NCBI RefSeq assembly: GCF_002482385.1
Contig: NZ_DLFW01000040.1
Coordinates: 1 to 64,000, forward strand
DNA length: 64,000 nt
DNA from: Dysgonomonas sp. UBA7710
GTDB lineage: Bacteria > Bacteroidota > Bacteroidia > Bacteroidales > Dysgonomonadaceae
Reading direction: 5' to 3'
Shown here: positions 1 to 9,388 of the stretch, in pieces
How the letters are laid out: each line of letters begins with the position of its first letter
Numbering within the stretch: the stretch's first letter is position 1
Notes under the pieces: model-generated
Database searches by the model: none
The model's input: the letters and a program-made list of their open reading frames with translations, nothing else
Told to the model about the DNA's origin: nothing
Translations under genes and position numbers: made by a program

Positions 1-10
1 ATACTTTTTT

Positions 11-64
<54 letters not shown>

Positions 65-89
65 GTAAATACGAGTTGTACACTGTCAG

Positions 90-138
90 AAAACCTTATT
101 CCAAATAGTTGAAAAGATTATTTGGAACAGGGTTTTTT
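90..138 (+). terminator. Hairpin followed by T run (terminator or attenuator)
   Basis: Perfect inverted arms TTCCAAATA (99-107) and TATTTGGAA (119-127) are flanked by outer partly pairing segments (AAAACC and GGTTTT) and end in six T at 133-138. It has the form of an intrinsic terminator for + strand transcription entering from the left. Only 21 bases separate it from the start codon at 160, so if the regulator's promoter lies upstream the hairpin would sit in its leader. Confidence 0.55.
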
Positions 139-159
139 GTGCATATATCTTAAATCGAC

Positions 160-2994
160 ATGAAATATATATATATTTTAATCATGGCTTTTCTTGTATC
201 TGCATATAGTTATGCAAATCCTGTATGGAAGCGAAAAGTTATCAATTACGAACGCGGACAGTATGAGGCAGGGCCTCAGAACTGGATGATAGATCAATCT
301 GAAAACGGATGGATATACTGTGCGAATAATAACGGACTACTTGAATTTGACGGAGTTAACTGGTCTTTATATTCAATCAGGAACCGGATTTTACGTTCGT
401 TAAAAATTGTCAATAATAAAATATTCGTAGGCGGAAGTTCTGAATTCGGTTACTTCGCACCCAATGAGATGGGTTTCCTGGAATATAAATCTTTATCAGA
501 GAAGATTACCGGTTGGACAGGAGAAGTATGGAAGATATTACTGTATAACAATATCATATATTTTATCAGTGATATGCATATACATATGTATAAAGACGGC
601 CTCGGGATAAGAACTATAGCTATAGACAAAAAGATAGATTGTTCGGGTATAGTAGATGGGAAGTTATATATAGGCACCACAGAAGGCATCTTTTTCTTGA
701 ATAAGGAGAATAAGGTGGAGTTTCTGTCCACGTCTTCTTCACTATTGTCTCATAAGCTTGTCAGTATTCTTCCATATGAAAATCGGTTATTGGTAACTAC
801 CGCACAATTTGGATTGTATTTACTGGATAATAAAAGTATACAAAGAGTACATTCTGTTGCCGACGACTTTATTTTTACAAACCAGATGTTCAGCACTTCT
901 ATACTGGGATCGGTGGTTGCGTTAGGCTCAGTACAGAGCGGAACTCTCCTTTTCGATTTAAAGAATTCGCGGTTTAAGGAGATCTACAATCTTGATAATG
1001 GTCTGAAAAACAATACCATCCTGAGTTCATTTTTCGATAAAGATAATAATCTCTGGCTAGGACTTGATAAAGGGATCGGTCTTATAGACCTGAATACTCC
1101 TGTAAGCCATCTTTATGCCACTGTTTCTCCCGTCGGCACCGGATATTGTTCGGCTTTTTACAGAAATGAATTTTATTTGGGTACTAATCAAGGATTATAT
1201 AAATCGGACCCGGATGGCACTTGCCGGTTAATAAAGGGATCGGAAGGGCAAATCTGGTCGATGCTGGAATACGATAATTCTCTCTTTTGCTCAGGAGATA
1301 ATGGAATTATGGTTATAAATGCCAACGGAACATATAAAATAAATATACCCGGGATATGGGAAACTCATCCGATGGCTCCGGATAAGGATAAACTGATAGC
1401 AGGAAGTTATTTCGGCTTGGATATTATAGAGAAAAAGAACGGCAGATGGGTGCCATCGCACAGGGTAGGGAATTTTAACAATTCGAGCCGGGGATTCATT
1501 GAAGATGAAGAAAATCCTTATAGTTTTTGGTTAGTAAATGATAAGCAGAAAGTAGAAAAGATAACCTTCGATTCTGTATTTTATAGTATAATCAGCAGAA
1601 AAGAGTATACGCTGGGAAATTCGAGAACCAGTGAAAACCTGTTTTTCCGGAAAGTTGATAATAATCTTATTATTTGCGGCTTGGATGGAATTTACCAGTA
1701 TAGCCGTATCACAGACAGTTTCGACAAATATACACAACTCGAATCGATGCTTGAAGGTCCCCGGTATTATGAATTTCTATATATAGATAAACTCAAGAAT
1801 ATATGGTTTGTATCGGATAGCAAATTGAAATTCAGAAAATATTCGCCTAATGGTTACAATGCTTCCATATACAACTGGGGGCTGTCCAATGAATTGATTA
1901 TTAATCATGAGAACGTTTACCTGCCCGATTCTAAATCTGCGATTATATCTGTAGATAATGCTTTTATAAAGATAGATTTAACAAAAGACATTCATAAGTT
2001 AAAAAATATAAAGACTTATATAAAAAGTCTTTCCAGTAGCCGGAATGATAGTATTATCAGTACAGGGCAGGCCTCTGCACTTGTTTCTTTGCCCTATTCT
2101 TTAAATTCAATAAAGATAAATTTTGCAGCAACAGACTTCACGCAGACATCGGATATACTATATGTATACAGGCTTAAGGGTGTGGAGGACGAATGGAGCC
2201 TGCCCTCACCTATCGCATCGAAAGAATATACAAACCTGTCAGAAGGCAGGTATGTATTTGAAGTAAAAGCGTTTGTAAACGGGAATGCGGATTCGACAAA
2301 TACGGCCTCTATCAGCTTTATGATTTTGCCCCCATGGTATAGATCTTCATTGGCATATATATTGTATTTCCTGATAATTATTATTTTCTTATTTGTTCTA
2401 TATAAAAAGACAATCAGTAAACAAAAGAAGATAATATACCAGAAAGGTGAAGAATTAATTGCGCAAACCAAGCGCCATGAAGAAGAAACCAAGCTGAAAG
2501 ATCAGGAAATATATGAACTTCAGAACGAAAATCTGAAAACTGAATTACGTTATAAAACACAGGAACTCAGTGGATATATGCTGAATGTAATCCGTAAGAA
2601 TGAAATCCTTGAAGATGTTAAAAGGAATGCATTGAGTATCTCAAAATCTATAGACGAAGAGAAAGAAGTAAATATAATAAAGCAAAAAGTAATCCGTCTG
2701 ATAAGCCAGATTAACAGCAATATAGAGCATGATACGGATTTTGAAGTGTTCAAATCGAATTTCGACCTTGTACATCAGGATTTTTTCCGGCTATTGGATG
2801 AACGGTTCCCGGGATTGAGCCGGAATGATAAAATACTGTGTGCTTACCTGTATATGAACCTTTCAACGAAAGAAATAGCTCCTTTATTGAATATATCTAC
2901 ACGTGGGGTAGAGGTAAACAGATACAGGCTACGAAAGAAGATGAATCTCGACCGGGATGTAAATCTGTCGGAATATCTGCAAAATCTAAAGTAA
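160..2994 (+). CDS. Membrane sensor with Reg_prop/Y_Y_Y region and C-terminal LuxR-type HTH
   Basis: A 944-residue one-component transmembrane regulator. It starts with a signal peptide (MKYIYILIMAFLVSAYSYA). A long periplasmic region follows, with beta-propeller-like repeats (for example YCANNNGLLEFDGVNW near residue 55), then a Y_Y_Y-type beta domain (about 640-710, RLKGVEDEWS), a transmembrane segment (about 733-752) and a charged coiled coil (about 755-840). It ends in a LuxR/GerE-like helix-turn-helix (about 885-944, LSTKEIAPLLNISTRGVEVNRYRLRKKM). This is the HTCS/SusR-like sensor layout without kinase or receiver domains; how such proteins signal is poorly known. The gene stands alone, bounded by hairpins on both sides. 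Its target is unknown: the neighbouring hut operon or a locus left of the window are both possible. Confidence 0.85.
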   Translation: MKYIYILIMAFLVSAYSYANPVWKRKVINYERGQYEAGPQNWMIDQSENGWIYCANNNGLLEFDGVNWSLYSIRNRILRSLKIVNNKIFVGGSSEFGYFAPNEMGFLEYKSLSEKITGWTGEVWKILLYNNIIYFISDMHIHMYKDGLGIRTIAIDKKIDCSGIVDGKLYIGTTEGIFFLNKENKVEFLSTSSSLLSHKLVSILPYENRLLVTTAQFGLYLLDNKSIQRVHSVADDFIFTNQMFSTSILGSVVALGSVQSGTLLFDLKNSRFKEIYNLDNGLKNNTILSSFFDKDNNLWLGLDKGIGLIDLNTPVSHLYATVSPVGTGYCSAFYRNEFYLGTNQGLYKSDPDGTCRLIKGSEGQIWSMLEYDNSLFCSGDNGIMVINANGTYKINIPGIWETHPMAPDKDKLIAGSYFGLDIIEKKNGRWVPSHRVGNFNNSSRGFIEDEENPYSFWLVNDKQKVEKITFDSVFYSIISRKEYTLGNSRTSENLFFRKVDNNLIICGLDGIYQYSRITDSFDKYTQLESMLEGPRYYEFLYIDKLKNIWFVSDSKLKFRKYSPNGYNASIYNWGLSNELIINHENVYLPDSKSAIISVDNAFIKIDLTKDIHKLKNIKTYIKSLSSSRNDSIISTGQASALVSLPYSLNSIKINFAATDFTQTSDILYVYRLKGVEDEWSLPSPIASKEYTNLSEGRYVFEVKAFVNGNADSTNTASISFMILPPWYRSSLAYILYFLIIIIFLFVLYKKTISKQKKIIYQKGEELIAQTKRHEEETKLKDQEIYELQNENLKTELRYKTQELSGYMLNVIRKNEILEDVKRNALSISKSIDEEKEVNIIKQKVIRLISQINSNIEHDTDFEVFKSNFDLVHQDFFRLLDERFPGLSRNDKILCAYLYMNLSTKEIAPLLNISTRGVEVNRYRLRKKMNLDRDVNLSEYLQNLK

Positions 2995-3018
2995 TATTTT
3001 GACATTTTGATATGATTG

Positions 3019-3055
3019 AAGGCTGATATATGAAGATGTCAGCCTTTATTTTTGT
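3019..3055 (+). terminator. Intrinsic terminator of the sensor gene
   Basis: Stem AAGGCTGA (3019-3026) pairs with TCAGCCTT (3039-3046) around a 12-base loop and is followed by TATTTTTGTT. It starts 25 bases after the stop codon at 2994 and separates the regulator from the hut operon. Confidence 0.85.
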
Positions 3056-3149
3056 TAAAATATTCCCCGTACTCTTTCTTTATATGAAATTTGTCGTTAA
3101 ACATGCTTAGAAATATATTAAATATTTTCATTGGAAAAAATATAAATCT

Positions 3150-3157
3150 TATCTTCG
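3150..3157 (+). promoter_or_regulatory. Possible -7 box for the hut operon
   Basis: TATCTTCG matches the Bacteroidetes -7 consensus TAnnTTTG at all but one position, with a TTGG about 16 bases upstream in place of the -33 TTTG. It would give a leader of roughly 110 bases before hutU. The match is imperfect and the region is AT-rich, so this is a weak call. Confidence 0.3.
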
Positions 3158-3275
3158 GAAAATGCAATTGAGAGGAAGAAAGAATCTACTGATATACTAT
3201 TTTAGTCCAACTTTCTGCTGCATTTAAATTTAACAAAGTAATAAATCGGTCTGCGACCTTAAGAACTCAATAATC

Positions 3276-5258
3276 ATGGAAATCAGACTTAATAACCAGC
3301 TACCTGCATACCCCTCTTTCGTGGACGGAATACGCCGTGCTCCCGACCGGGGATATAAACTGACTCCTGCCCAAACAGAACTAGCTCTTAAAAATGCTTT
3401 ACGATATATACCTAATGAACTCCATAAAACTCTGGCTCCGGAATTTCTCGAAGAATTGAAAACCCGGGGGCGTATATACGGGTATCGCTACCGTCCACAG
3501 GGTGATATTTATCCGAAGCCGATAGATAAATATAAAGGAAACTGTATAGAGGGAAAGGCCTTTCAGGTAATGATAGACAATAATCTGTGCTTCGATATCG
3601 CTCTCTACCCTTACGAACTGGTTACATACGGAGAAACAGGACAAGTTTGCCAAAACTGGATGCAGTACCGCCTGATAAAGCAATATCTGGAAGTAATGAC
3701 TGGAGAGCAAACTCTCGTCATTGAATCGGGTCATCCTTTAGGTTTGTTCAGATCAAAACCGGATGCACCCCGTGTTATCATTACCAATTCGATGATGGTA
3801 GGTATGTTCGATAATCAGGCTGATTGGGAGATTGCCGCACAGATGGGCGTTGCCAATTATGGACAGATGACGGCCGGAGGATGGATGTACATAGGTCCTC
3901 AGGGAATTGTACATGGTACATTCAATACACTGCTGAATGCCGGGCGGTTGAAACTGGGTATTTCACAGAACAAAAATCTGAACGGTTACCTATTTGTTTC
4001 TTCCGGTCTCGGTGGTATGAGCGGTGCTCAGCCAAAAGCAGCCGATATAGCAGGAGCAGTATCTATTACGGCGGAAGTGGATTACTCACGGATAGAAACC
4101 CGTTATAATCAGGGTTGGGTACATCATATTGTTACGGATGCGGGCGAAGCCTTTAAATTAGCAAAGACAGCCAAAAGAGAAAGAAAATCTTGTTCTATAG
4201 CCTATCTTGGTAATGTTGTCGACCTGCTTGAATATGCCCATAAAAATCAGATACACATCGATTTATTGTCCGACCAGACATCATGCCATGCTGTATATGA
4301 AGGAGGATATTGCCCTGTCGGAATCTCTTTTGAGGAGCGCACCCGTTTATTGAAGAAAGACAGGAACACTTTTCGTAAGCTGGTGGATGAATCGTTAAGA
4401 CGTCATTTCGAAGTAATCCGTAAACTCGTAAATCGTGGAACCTATTTCTTCGATTATGGCAATTCATTTATGAAAGCCATATATGATGCCGGGGTAAAAG
4501 AGATTTCTAAAAACGGAATAGATGAAAAGGACGGATTTATATGGCCATCCTATGTCGAAGACATCATGGGACCCGAGTTGTTCGACTATGGATACGGTCC
4601 GTTTCGTTGGGTATGCCTGAGCGGAAAGCACGAAGACCTGATTAAGACCGACCATGCGGCAATGGAGTGTATAGACCCTACACGAAGAGGTCAGGACAAG
4701 GATAATTACGACTGGATTCGCGATGCTGAGAAAAATCAATTGGTTGTAGGTACGCAAGCGCGTATACTTTATCAGGATGCTTTAGGGCGTATGAATATTG
4801 CCCTGAAATTCAATGAACTGGTACGCGATGGTGAAGTAGGCCCTATTATGCTCGGTCGCGATCATCATGATGTAAGCGGTACCGATTCTCCTTTCCGCGA
4901 AACCGCCAATATAAAAGATGGCAGTAATGTAATGGCCGATATGGCTGTACAATGTTTTGCCGGAAATGCTGCCCGTGGTATGAGTCTGATTGCACTTCAC
5001 AACGGAGGAGGCGTAGGTATCGGCAAGTCGATAAATGGCGGATTCGGATTAGTTTGCGATGGAAGTGAACGAATCGATGGTATTATCCGTTCATCTATGT
5101 TGTGGGATGTAATGGGAGGAGTTGCCCGCCGTTCGTGGGCAAGAAACGGGAATGCAATAGAAACCTGCGAATTATTCAACCAATCCCATAAAGACGGATA
5201 CCATATCACGATGCCTTATCTGGCTGATGATGAATATATAAAACAACTTTGTAAATAA
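3276..5258 (+). CDS. hutU: Urocanate hydratase
   Basis: Second step of histidine breakdown: adds water to urocanate to give 4-imidazolone-5-propionate, using tightly bound NAD+ as an electrophile. At 660 residues it is longer than the roughly 555-residue proteobacterial enzyme, as I expect for Bacteroidetes forms. The NAD-binding loop is visible at residues 243-251 (SGLGGMSGAQ), preceded by the conserved MTAGGWMYIGPQG stretch at 198-210. The conserved LHNGGGVGIGKS segment lies near the C-terminus. It is the first gene of a seven-gene + strand operon, and its TAA shares one base with the ATG of the next gene, implying translational coupling. Confidence 0.97.
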   Translation: MEIRLNNQLPAYPSFVDGIRRAPDRGYKLTPAQTELALKNALRYIPNELHKTLAPEFLEELKTRGRIYGYRYRPQGDIYPKPIDKYKGNCIEGKAFQVMIDNNLCFDIALYPYELVTYGETGQVCQNWMQYRLIKQYLEVMTGEQTLVIESGHPLGLFRSKPDAPRVIITNSMMVGMFDNQADWEIAAQMGVANYGQMTAGGWMYIGPQGIVHGTFNTLLNAGRLKLGISQNKNLNGYLFVSSGLGGMSGAQPKAADIAGAVSITAEVDYSRIETRYNQGWVHHIVTDAGEAFKLAKTAKRERKSCSIAYLGNVVDLLEYAHKNQIHIDLLSDQTSCHAVYEGGYCPVGISFEERTRLLKKDRNTFRKLVDESLRRHFEVIRKLVNRGTYFFDYGNSFMKAIYDAGVKEISKNGIDEKDGFIWPSYVEDIMGPELFDYGYGPFRWVCLSGKHEDLIKTDHAAMECIDPTRRGQDKDNYDWIRDAEKNQLVVGTQARILYQDALGRMNIALKFNELVRDGEVGPIMLGRDHHDVSGTDSPFRETANIKDGSNVMADMAVQCFAGNAARGMSLIALHNGGGVGIGKSINGGFGLVCDGSERIDGIIRSSMLWDVMGGVARRSWARNGNAIETCELFNQSHKDGYHITMPYLADDEYIKQLCK

Positions 5259-6079
5259 TGAAGAAACTGGTAACCCTGATATTATTATTCGTTTCACTAA
5301 ACTCTTTTTCCCAACTGGATCTGGCTAAAGTGGCCATGGATATTACAATAGAAGGAAAATACCTGTATCAGTTGGAAAAAGCCGCATGGAGTGGGACAGA
5401 TATATTCTCTAAAAGTTATAAAGAACCTCATCGGATAGGAGGCTACTTTTCCTTTATGGATGGTAATAAACCCAAATGTCTGGTCTTTTCTAAAGGGGAT
5501 AATCCGAGAGTTCTCGGTGTTGTGTCTTTTGGTGATATAAGTATAGTAGAAACAGCTACAATAGATTTTAAGGAAAGAGATTTCAAAGTTTTCGAAAAAG
5601 AGTTATATACCATCCGTACAAAAGCTTTCGAAGAAGTGCAGCGGGATACTTTGTTCAAAGCTTATAACAATACCAGCCTGAATTTGATTCCCACTAACAA
5701 AGGAGGGGAAAAGATCGTATATGCTCTCACAGCGCCGAAAGTAACGGGCACAGTTCTTTTTGGTAACGATTACCTGATGGTCTTTGACAAAGGCAATAAT
5801 CTGATAGAAAAGGAAAGGCTTCATCGCAATCTGATTCCTATAAAGTTTGATGATGAACAAGAGGCTATTGCTTCGGTGCATTCCCATGCAGAAGGAACAG
5901 ACGAATTTATCACAGCCACCGACATATGCACACTGATGCTTTATGCGAAGTTTGCCGGCTGGAAGCAGCATATTGTAACGTCTCGATATTATGTAAGTAT
6001 CTGGGATTGTGAGAATGAATCGCTAGTTATAATGACAAGGGATGATTATGAGAAATTGGGGAAAGAATCTAAAGAATAA
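5258..6079 (+). CDS. Secreted protein of unknown function with JAB/MPN-like C-terminal motif
   Basis: A 273-residue protein with a signal peptide (MKKLVTLILLFVSLNSFSQ) and no family that I recognise with confidence. Near the C-terminus it has H208-S-H210, then T-A-T-D222, followed by a hydrophobic helix and HIVTSRYYVSIWD. This resembles the JAMM/JAB pattern (HxH, small hydroxyl residue, Asp, then hVS-beta strand), with one extra residue between the His pair and the Asp. No clear upstream catalytic Glu is visible, so it could be an inactive relative or a chance likeness. Its ATG overlaps the hutU stop by one base, and it is 12 bases from ftcD, so it is cotranscribed with the hut genes. Confidence 0.8.
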   Translation: MKKLVTLILLFVSLNSFSQLDLAKVAMDITIEGKYLYQLEKAAWSGTDIFSKSYKEPHRIGGYFSFMDGNKPKCLVFSKGDNPRVLGVVSFGDISIVETATIDFKERDFKVFEKELYTIRTKAFEEVQRDTLFKAYNNTSLNLIPTNKGGEKIVYALTAPKVTGTVLFGNDYLMVFDKGNNLIEKERLHRNLIPIKFDDEQEAIASVHSHAEGTDEFITATDICTLMLYAKFAGWKQHIVTSRYYVSIWDCENESLVIMTRDDYEKLGKESKE

Positions 6080-6091
6080 AAACAACATACC

Positions 6092-6994
6092 ATGAGCTCA
6101 AACAAAATCGTAGAATGCGTGCCTAATTTCAGCGAAGGGCGCGACTTGGAAAAGGTAGAAAAAATAGCGAATGCTTTCCGTGCAAAAGAAGGCGTAAAGC
6201 TACTCGATTACAGCACAGATAAAGACCATAACCGCATGGTCGTAACCGTAGTAGGCGAACCCGAACCTCTAAAGAAAGCTGTAATAGAAGCTATCGGCAT
6301 TGCCGTAGAAACTATTGACCTAAACCATCACAAAGGGCAGCATCCGCGTATGGGTGCGGTGGATGTAGTGCCGTTTATCCCTATTCGCAATGTGTCGATG
6401 GAAGAAGCCATCAATCTATCCAAAGAAGTGGCTAAAGAAGTGGCAGACGAATACAACTTACCCGTTTATCTATACGAGAAAGCTGCATCTGCGCCACATC
6501 GCGAAAACCTGGCTACTATTCGCAAAGGAGAATATGAGGGCTTGAAAGATAAAATGGAATTGCCCGAATGGAAACCTGATTTCGGCCCTGCACAGCCGCA
6601 CCCGACAGCAGGGGCTACCGTTATAGGCGCACGCATGCCGTTAGTGGCTTACAATGTGAACCTGAATACTGATAAGCTCGAAATAGCCGATGCTATTGCC
6701 AGGAAAGTACGTTTCCTCGGCGGTGGACTTCGCTTTTGTAAAGCTATGGGTGTGGAGCTTACCGACAGGGGTATTGTACAGGTATCGATGAACCTGACTG
6801 ATTTTACGAAGACAGCTATCTACCGTGCCCACGAGCTGGTACGCATCGAGGCTAACCGCTACGGGGTAAGTGTTGTAGGAGCAGAAATTATCGGCCTTGT
6901 TCCCATGGATGCGCTGATAGATACCGCTGCCTATTACCTCGGGCTGGAAGGGTTTTCTACAAAGCAGGTATTGGAAACCCATCTGATGGAATAA
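6092..6994 (+). CDS. ftcD: Glutamate formimidoyltransferase
   Basis: Transfers the formimino group of N-formimino-L-glutamate to tetrahydrofolate, releasing glutamate. The 300-residue length matches a stand-alone formiminotransferase domain, without the cyclodeaminase domain that is fused in vertebrate FTCD. Family signatures include the N-terminal VECVPNFSEGRD and the active-site segment GQHPRMGAVDVVPF, where H84 is the likely catalytic histidine. HPTAGATVIGARMPLVAYNVNL is also typical. The separate cyclodeaminase partner is encoded at 8762-9385 in the same operon. Confidence 0.97.
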   Translation: MSSNKIVECVPNFSEGRDLEKVEKIANAFRAKEGVKLLDYSTDKDHNRMVVTVVGEPEPLKKAVIEAIGIAVETIDLNHHKGQHPRMGAVDVVPFIPIRNVSMEEAINLSKEVAKEVADEYNLPVYLYEKAASAPHRENLATIRKGEYEGLKDKMELPEWKPDFGPAQPHPTAGATVIGARMPLVAYNVNLNTDKLEIADAIARKVRFLGGGLRFCKAMGVELTDRGIVQVSMNLTDFTKTAIYRAHELVRIEANRYGVSVVGAEIIGLVPMDALIDTAAYYLGLEGFSTKQVLETHLME

Positions 6995-7038
6995 AATAGG
7001 ATTTAAAGATTTTAAATTTCAAAATTTAAAGATTCAGA

Positions 7039-8286
7039 ATGAAACACGGGAATATCATCATAAAGAACGCAGCGCAACTGGTTACTTGTAGCGGATTCTC
7101 GGCAAAGAAAGGAAGGGAGATGTCCAACCTTTCAGTAATAGAGAACGGAACGGTTATCGTTTCCGGTGGCATCATCACCTATGTGGGAAAGGATGCTAAT
7201 TGCCCGCCGCTATCAGATTTTCCTAACCATGAAATTATCGATGCTACGGGTAAGGCTGTACTTCCTGGCTTTGTGGATTCCCATACCCATTTCATATTCG
7301 GAGGATACCGCGAAGAAGAATTCTCGTGGCGTATGCGTGGCGATAGCTATATGTCGATTATGGAGCGTGGAGGTGGTATTCACAACACGATGACCGCGAC
7401 ACGCAATGCTTCGTTCGACGAATTGAAAAATTCGGGCCGGAAACGTCTCAACAGCATGCTGGCAATGGGTGTTACTACCGTTGAAGGAAAGAGCGGATAT
7501 GGCATGGATAAGGCAACCGAGTTGAAGCAACTCGAGGTTATGAAATCGTTGAATGAAGAACACGCCGTAGATATTGTCAGTACGTTTATGGGTGCGCACG
7601 CTACCCCTACGGAATATAAAGGACGGGAGAACGACTTCCTCGATTATATGATTGAAGAAGTAATGCCCGAAGTAAAGGAAAAAAACCTTGCCGAATGCTG
7701 TGATATCTTTTGTGAAAAGAATGTATTCGATATCGAACAGTCGCGCAGGTATCTCACCGCTGCACGTGATCTGGGTTTCAAATTGAAAATACATGCCGAT
7801 GAGATTGTCACTCTGGGCGGTGCGGAACTCGCCGCCGAGTTGAAAGCCCTTTCTGCCGACCATCTGCTACAAGCCTCGGATAAGGGAATCGGGGATTTGG
7901 CAGAGAGCGAAGTAGTGGCAACATTGCTTCCATGTACCGCTTTTTCTCTAAAGGAACATTATGCTCGGGGACGTTATATGATAGATTCCGGTTGTGCAGT
8001 GGCTTTGGCTACTGACCTGAATCCGGGGAGCAGCTTTACGAACTCTATTCCATTGCTGTTTGCCCTGGCTTGTATCTATATGCAGCTATCTCCCGAAGAA
8101 GCTTTGACAGCTTTAACCATAAACGGAGCGGCAGCAGTGGGAAAAGCTGATAAAACCGGTAGTATAGATGTTGGAAAACAGGGTGATCTGGTTATTCTGG
8201 AATATCCGTCATATAAATTTCTGCCATATCATATAGGTATGAATATTGTGGAAAAGGTGATAAAAAAGGGGATTCTTTTAGTTTAA
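7039..8286 (+). CDS. hutI: Imidazolonepropionase
   Basis: Third step of histidine breakdown: opens the ring of 4-imidazolone-5-propionate to N-formimino-L-glutamate in the cytoplasm. A 415-residue amidohydrolase with the metal-binding DSHTHFIFGG (H82 and H84), KIHADEI, SADHLLQ and the late ALATDLNPGSS segment holding the metal-ligand Asp. It follows ftcD after 44 bases made mostly of short AT-rich repeats (TTTAAAGATT units). Confidence 0.97.
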   Translation: MKHGNIIIKNAAQLVTCSGFSAKKGREMSNLSVIENGTVIVSGGIITYVGKDANCPPLSDFPNHEIIDATGKAVLPGFVDSHTHFIFGGYREEEFSWRMRGDSYMSIMERGGGIHNTMTATRNASFDELKNSGRKRLNSMLAMGVTTVEGKSGYGMDKATELKQLEVMKSLNEEHAVDIVSTFMGAHATPTEYKGRENDFLDYMIEEVMPEVKEKNLAECCDIFCEKNVFDIEQSRRYLTAARDLGFKLKIHADEIVTLGGAELAAELKALSADHLLQASDKGIGDLAESEVVATLLPCTAFSLKEHYARGRYMIDSGCAVALATDLNPGSSFTNSIPLLFALACIYMQLSPEEALTALTINGAAAVGKADKTGSIDVGKQGDLVILEYPSYKFLPYHIGMNIVEKVIKKGILLV

Positions 8287-8332
8287 AGATTTAAAAAGTT
8301 AACAATTTAAGGATTAATTATCTATATCTACA

Positions 8333-8725
8333 ATGGCTAAGATTGAATGCTTTGAAGATTTGGAAGTTTGGAAATTATCAAGAGAATTTGCGAAAAGTAT
8401 CTATCAACTTACAAGTGAAGGTGATTTTTGCAAAGACTTTCGATTGAGAGACCAAATAAGGGCTTCAGCAGGTTCAATTATGGATAATATCGCAGAAGGA
8501 TTTGAACGCAAGGGAAATAAGGAATTTGTTCAATTTCTATATATAGCTAAGGGATCGTGTGGAGAAACACGAAGTCAACTATATAGAGCCTTAGATATTC
8601 ATTATATTGATAAAGAAGTTTTTAATATCCATTATCAAAATGCAATGAGAATATCTCAATCCCTTTCAAATTTTATAAAGTATCTAAGACAATCAGAAAT
8701 AGATGGAGTCAAATACCGAAAATAA
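8333..8725 (+). CDS. Four-helix-bundle protein (23S rRNA intervening-sequence family)
   Basis: A 130-residue all-alpha protein of the TIGR02436/S23-like family. ECFEDLEVWKLSREFAKSIY at the start and AEGFERKGNKEFVQFLYIAKGSCGETRSQL in the middle are typical. Members were first noticed in insertions within 23S rRNA genes, but many stand alone; their function is not established. It interrupts the hut operon between hutI and the cyclodeaminase gene, and AT-rich TTAAATCTTAAAT repeats flank it. Its coding sequence looks more AT-rich than its neighbours, consistent with late insertion. It shows no visible link to histidine metabolism. Confidence 0.9.
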   Translation: MAKIECFEDLEVWKLSREFAKSIYQLTSEGDFCKDFRLRDQIRASAGSIMDNIAEGFERKGNKEFVQFLYIAKGSCGETRSQLYRALDIHYIDKEVFNIHYQNAMRISQSLSNFIKYLRQSEIDGVKYRK

Positions 8726-8761
8726 ATCATTAAATATTTAAATCTTAAATCATTAAATTAT

Positions 8762-9385
8762 ATGCTTGTAAATCTATCAGTTAAAGAATTCCTATCCCAA
8801 ACAGCCGGCAATGATCCTGTTCCCGGGGGAGGTAGTATTGCCGCATTGAATGCCGCAATTTCGGCAGCCCTTGCCGAAATGGTTGCTAACCTTACCATTG
8901 GTAAAAAGAAATATGAAGATAAAGAAGAAATGATGAAGAAGATAGCAGCATCGGCAAACAACTATCGCGCACTCTTTATCCATGATATAGATGCCGATTC
9001 GGATGCATATGACAAAGTCTTTGCTGCATTCAAACTCCCGAAAGAAACAGATGAAGAAAAGGCCGAGCGCAGCAAACAGATACAGGCTACTACTAAAATA
9101 GCTGCCGAAGTGCCTATGGATGTCGCACGTAAAGCTTTTGCCATAATGGAGGTCATAGAGGAAGTCGCCGAACATGGTAACCAGAATGCCATAACAGATG
9201 CTTGCGTAAGTATGATGGCTGCACGTACAGCTGTATTAGGCGCGATACTGAATGTGAAGATAAATCTCTCCGCATTAAAAGATGAAGAGTATACCGCACG
9301 TATGAGAGAAGAATGCGGCCAGTTGGAAAAGGCGGCTGTAGCTAAAGAACAAGCTTTGCTGGAAAAGGTAAATAAAACACTATAA
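8762..9385 (+). CDS. fchA: Formimidoyltetrahydrofolate cyclodeaminase
   Basis: Converts 5-formimino-tetrahydrofolate to 5,10-methenyl-tetrahydrofolate and ammonia, completing one-carbon capture from histidine. The 207-residue length fits the stand-alone cyclodeaminase/cyclohydrolase family. The glycine-rich N-terminus (DPVPGGGSIAALNAAISAAL) and MVANLTIGKKKYEDKEE are characteristic, and the rest is predicted all-alpha. It ends three bases before the hutH start. The substrate comes from the formiminotransferase encoded at 6092. Confidence 0.94.
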   Translation: MLVNLSVKEFLSQTAGNDPVPGGGSIAALNAAISAALAEMVANLTIGKKKYEDKEEMMKKIAASANNYRALFIHDIDADSDAYDKVFAAFKLPKETDEEKAERSKQIQATTKIAAEVPMDVARKAFAIMEVIEEVAEHGNQNAITDACVSMMAARTAVLGAILNVKINLSALKDEEYTARMREECGQLEKAAVAKEQALLEKVNKTL

Positions 9386-9388
9386 CCT

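Noticed and set aside
3824..4108. Open frame on the + strand inside hutU, 94 codons
   Set aside because: Out-of-frame shadow of the strongly supported hutU; no start context or recognisable product.
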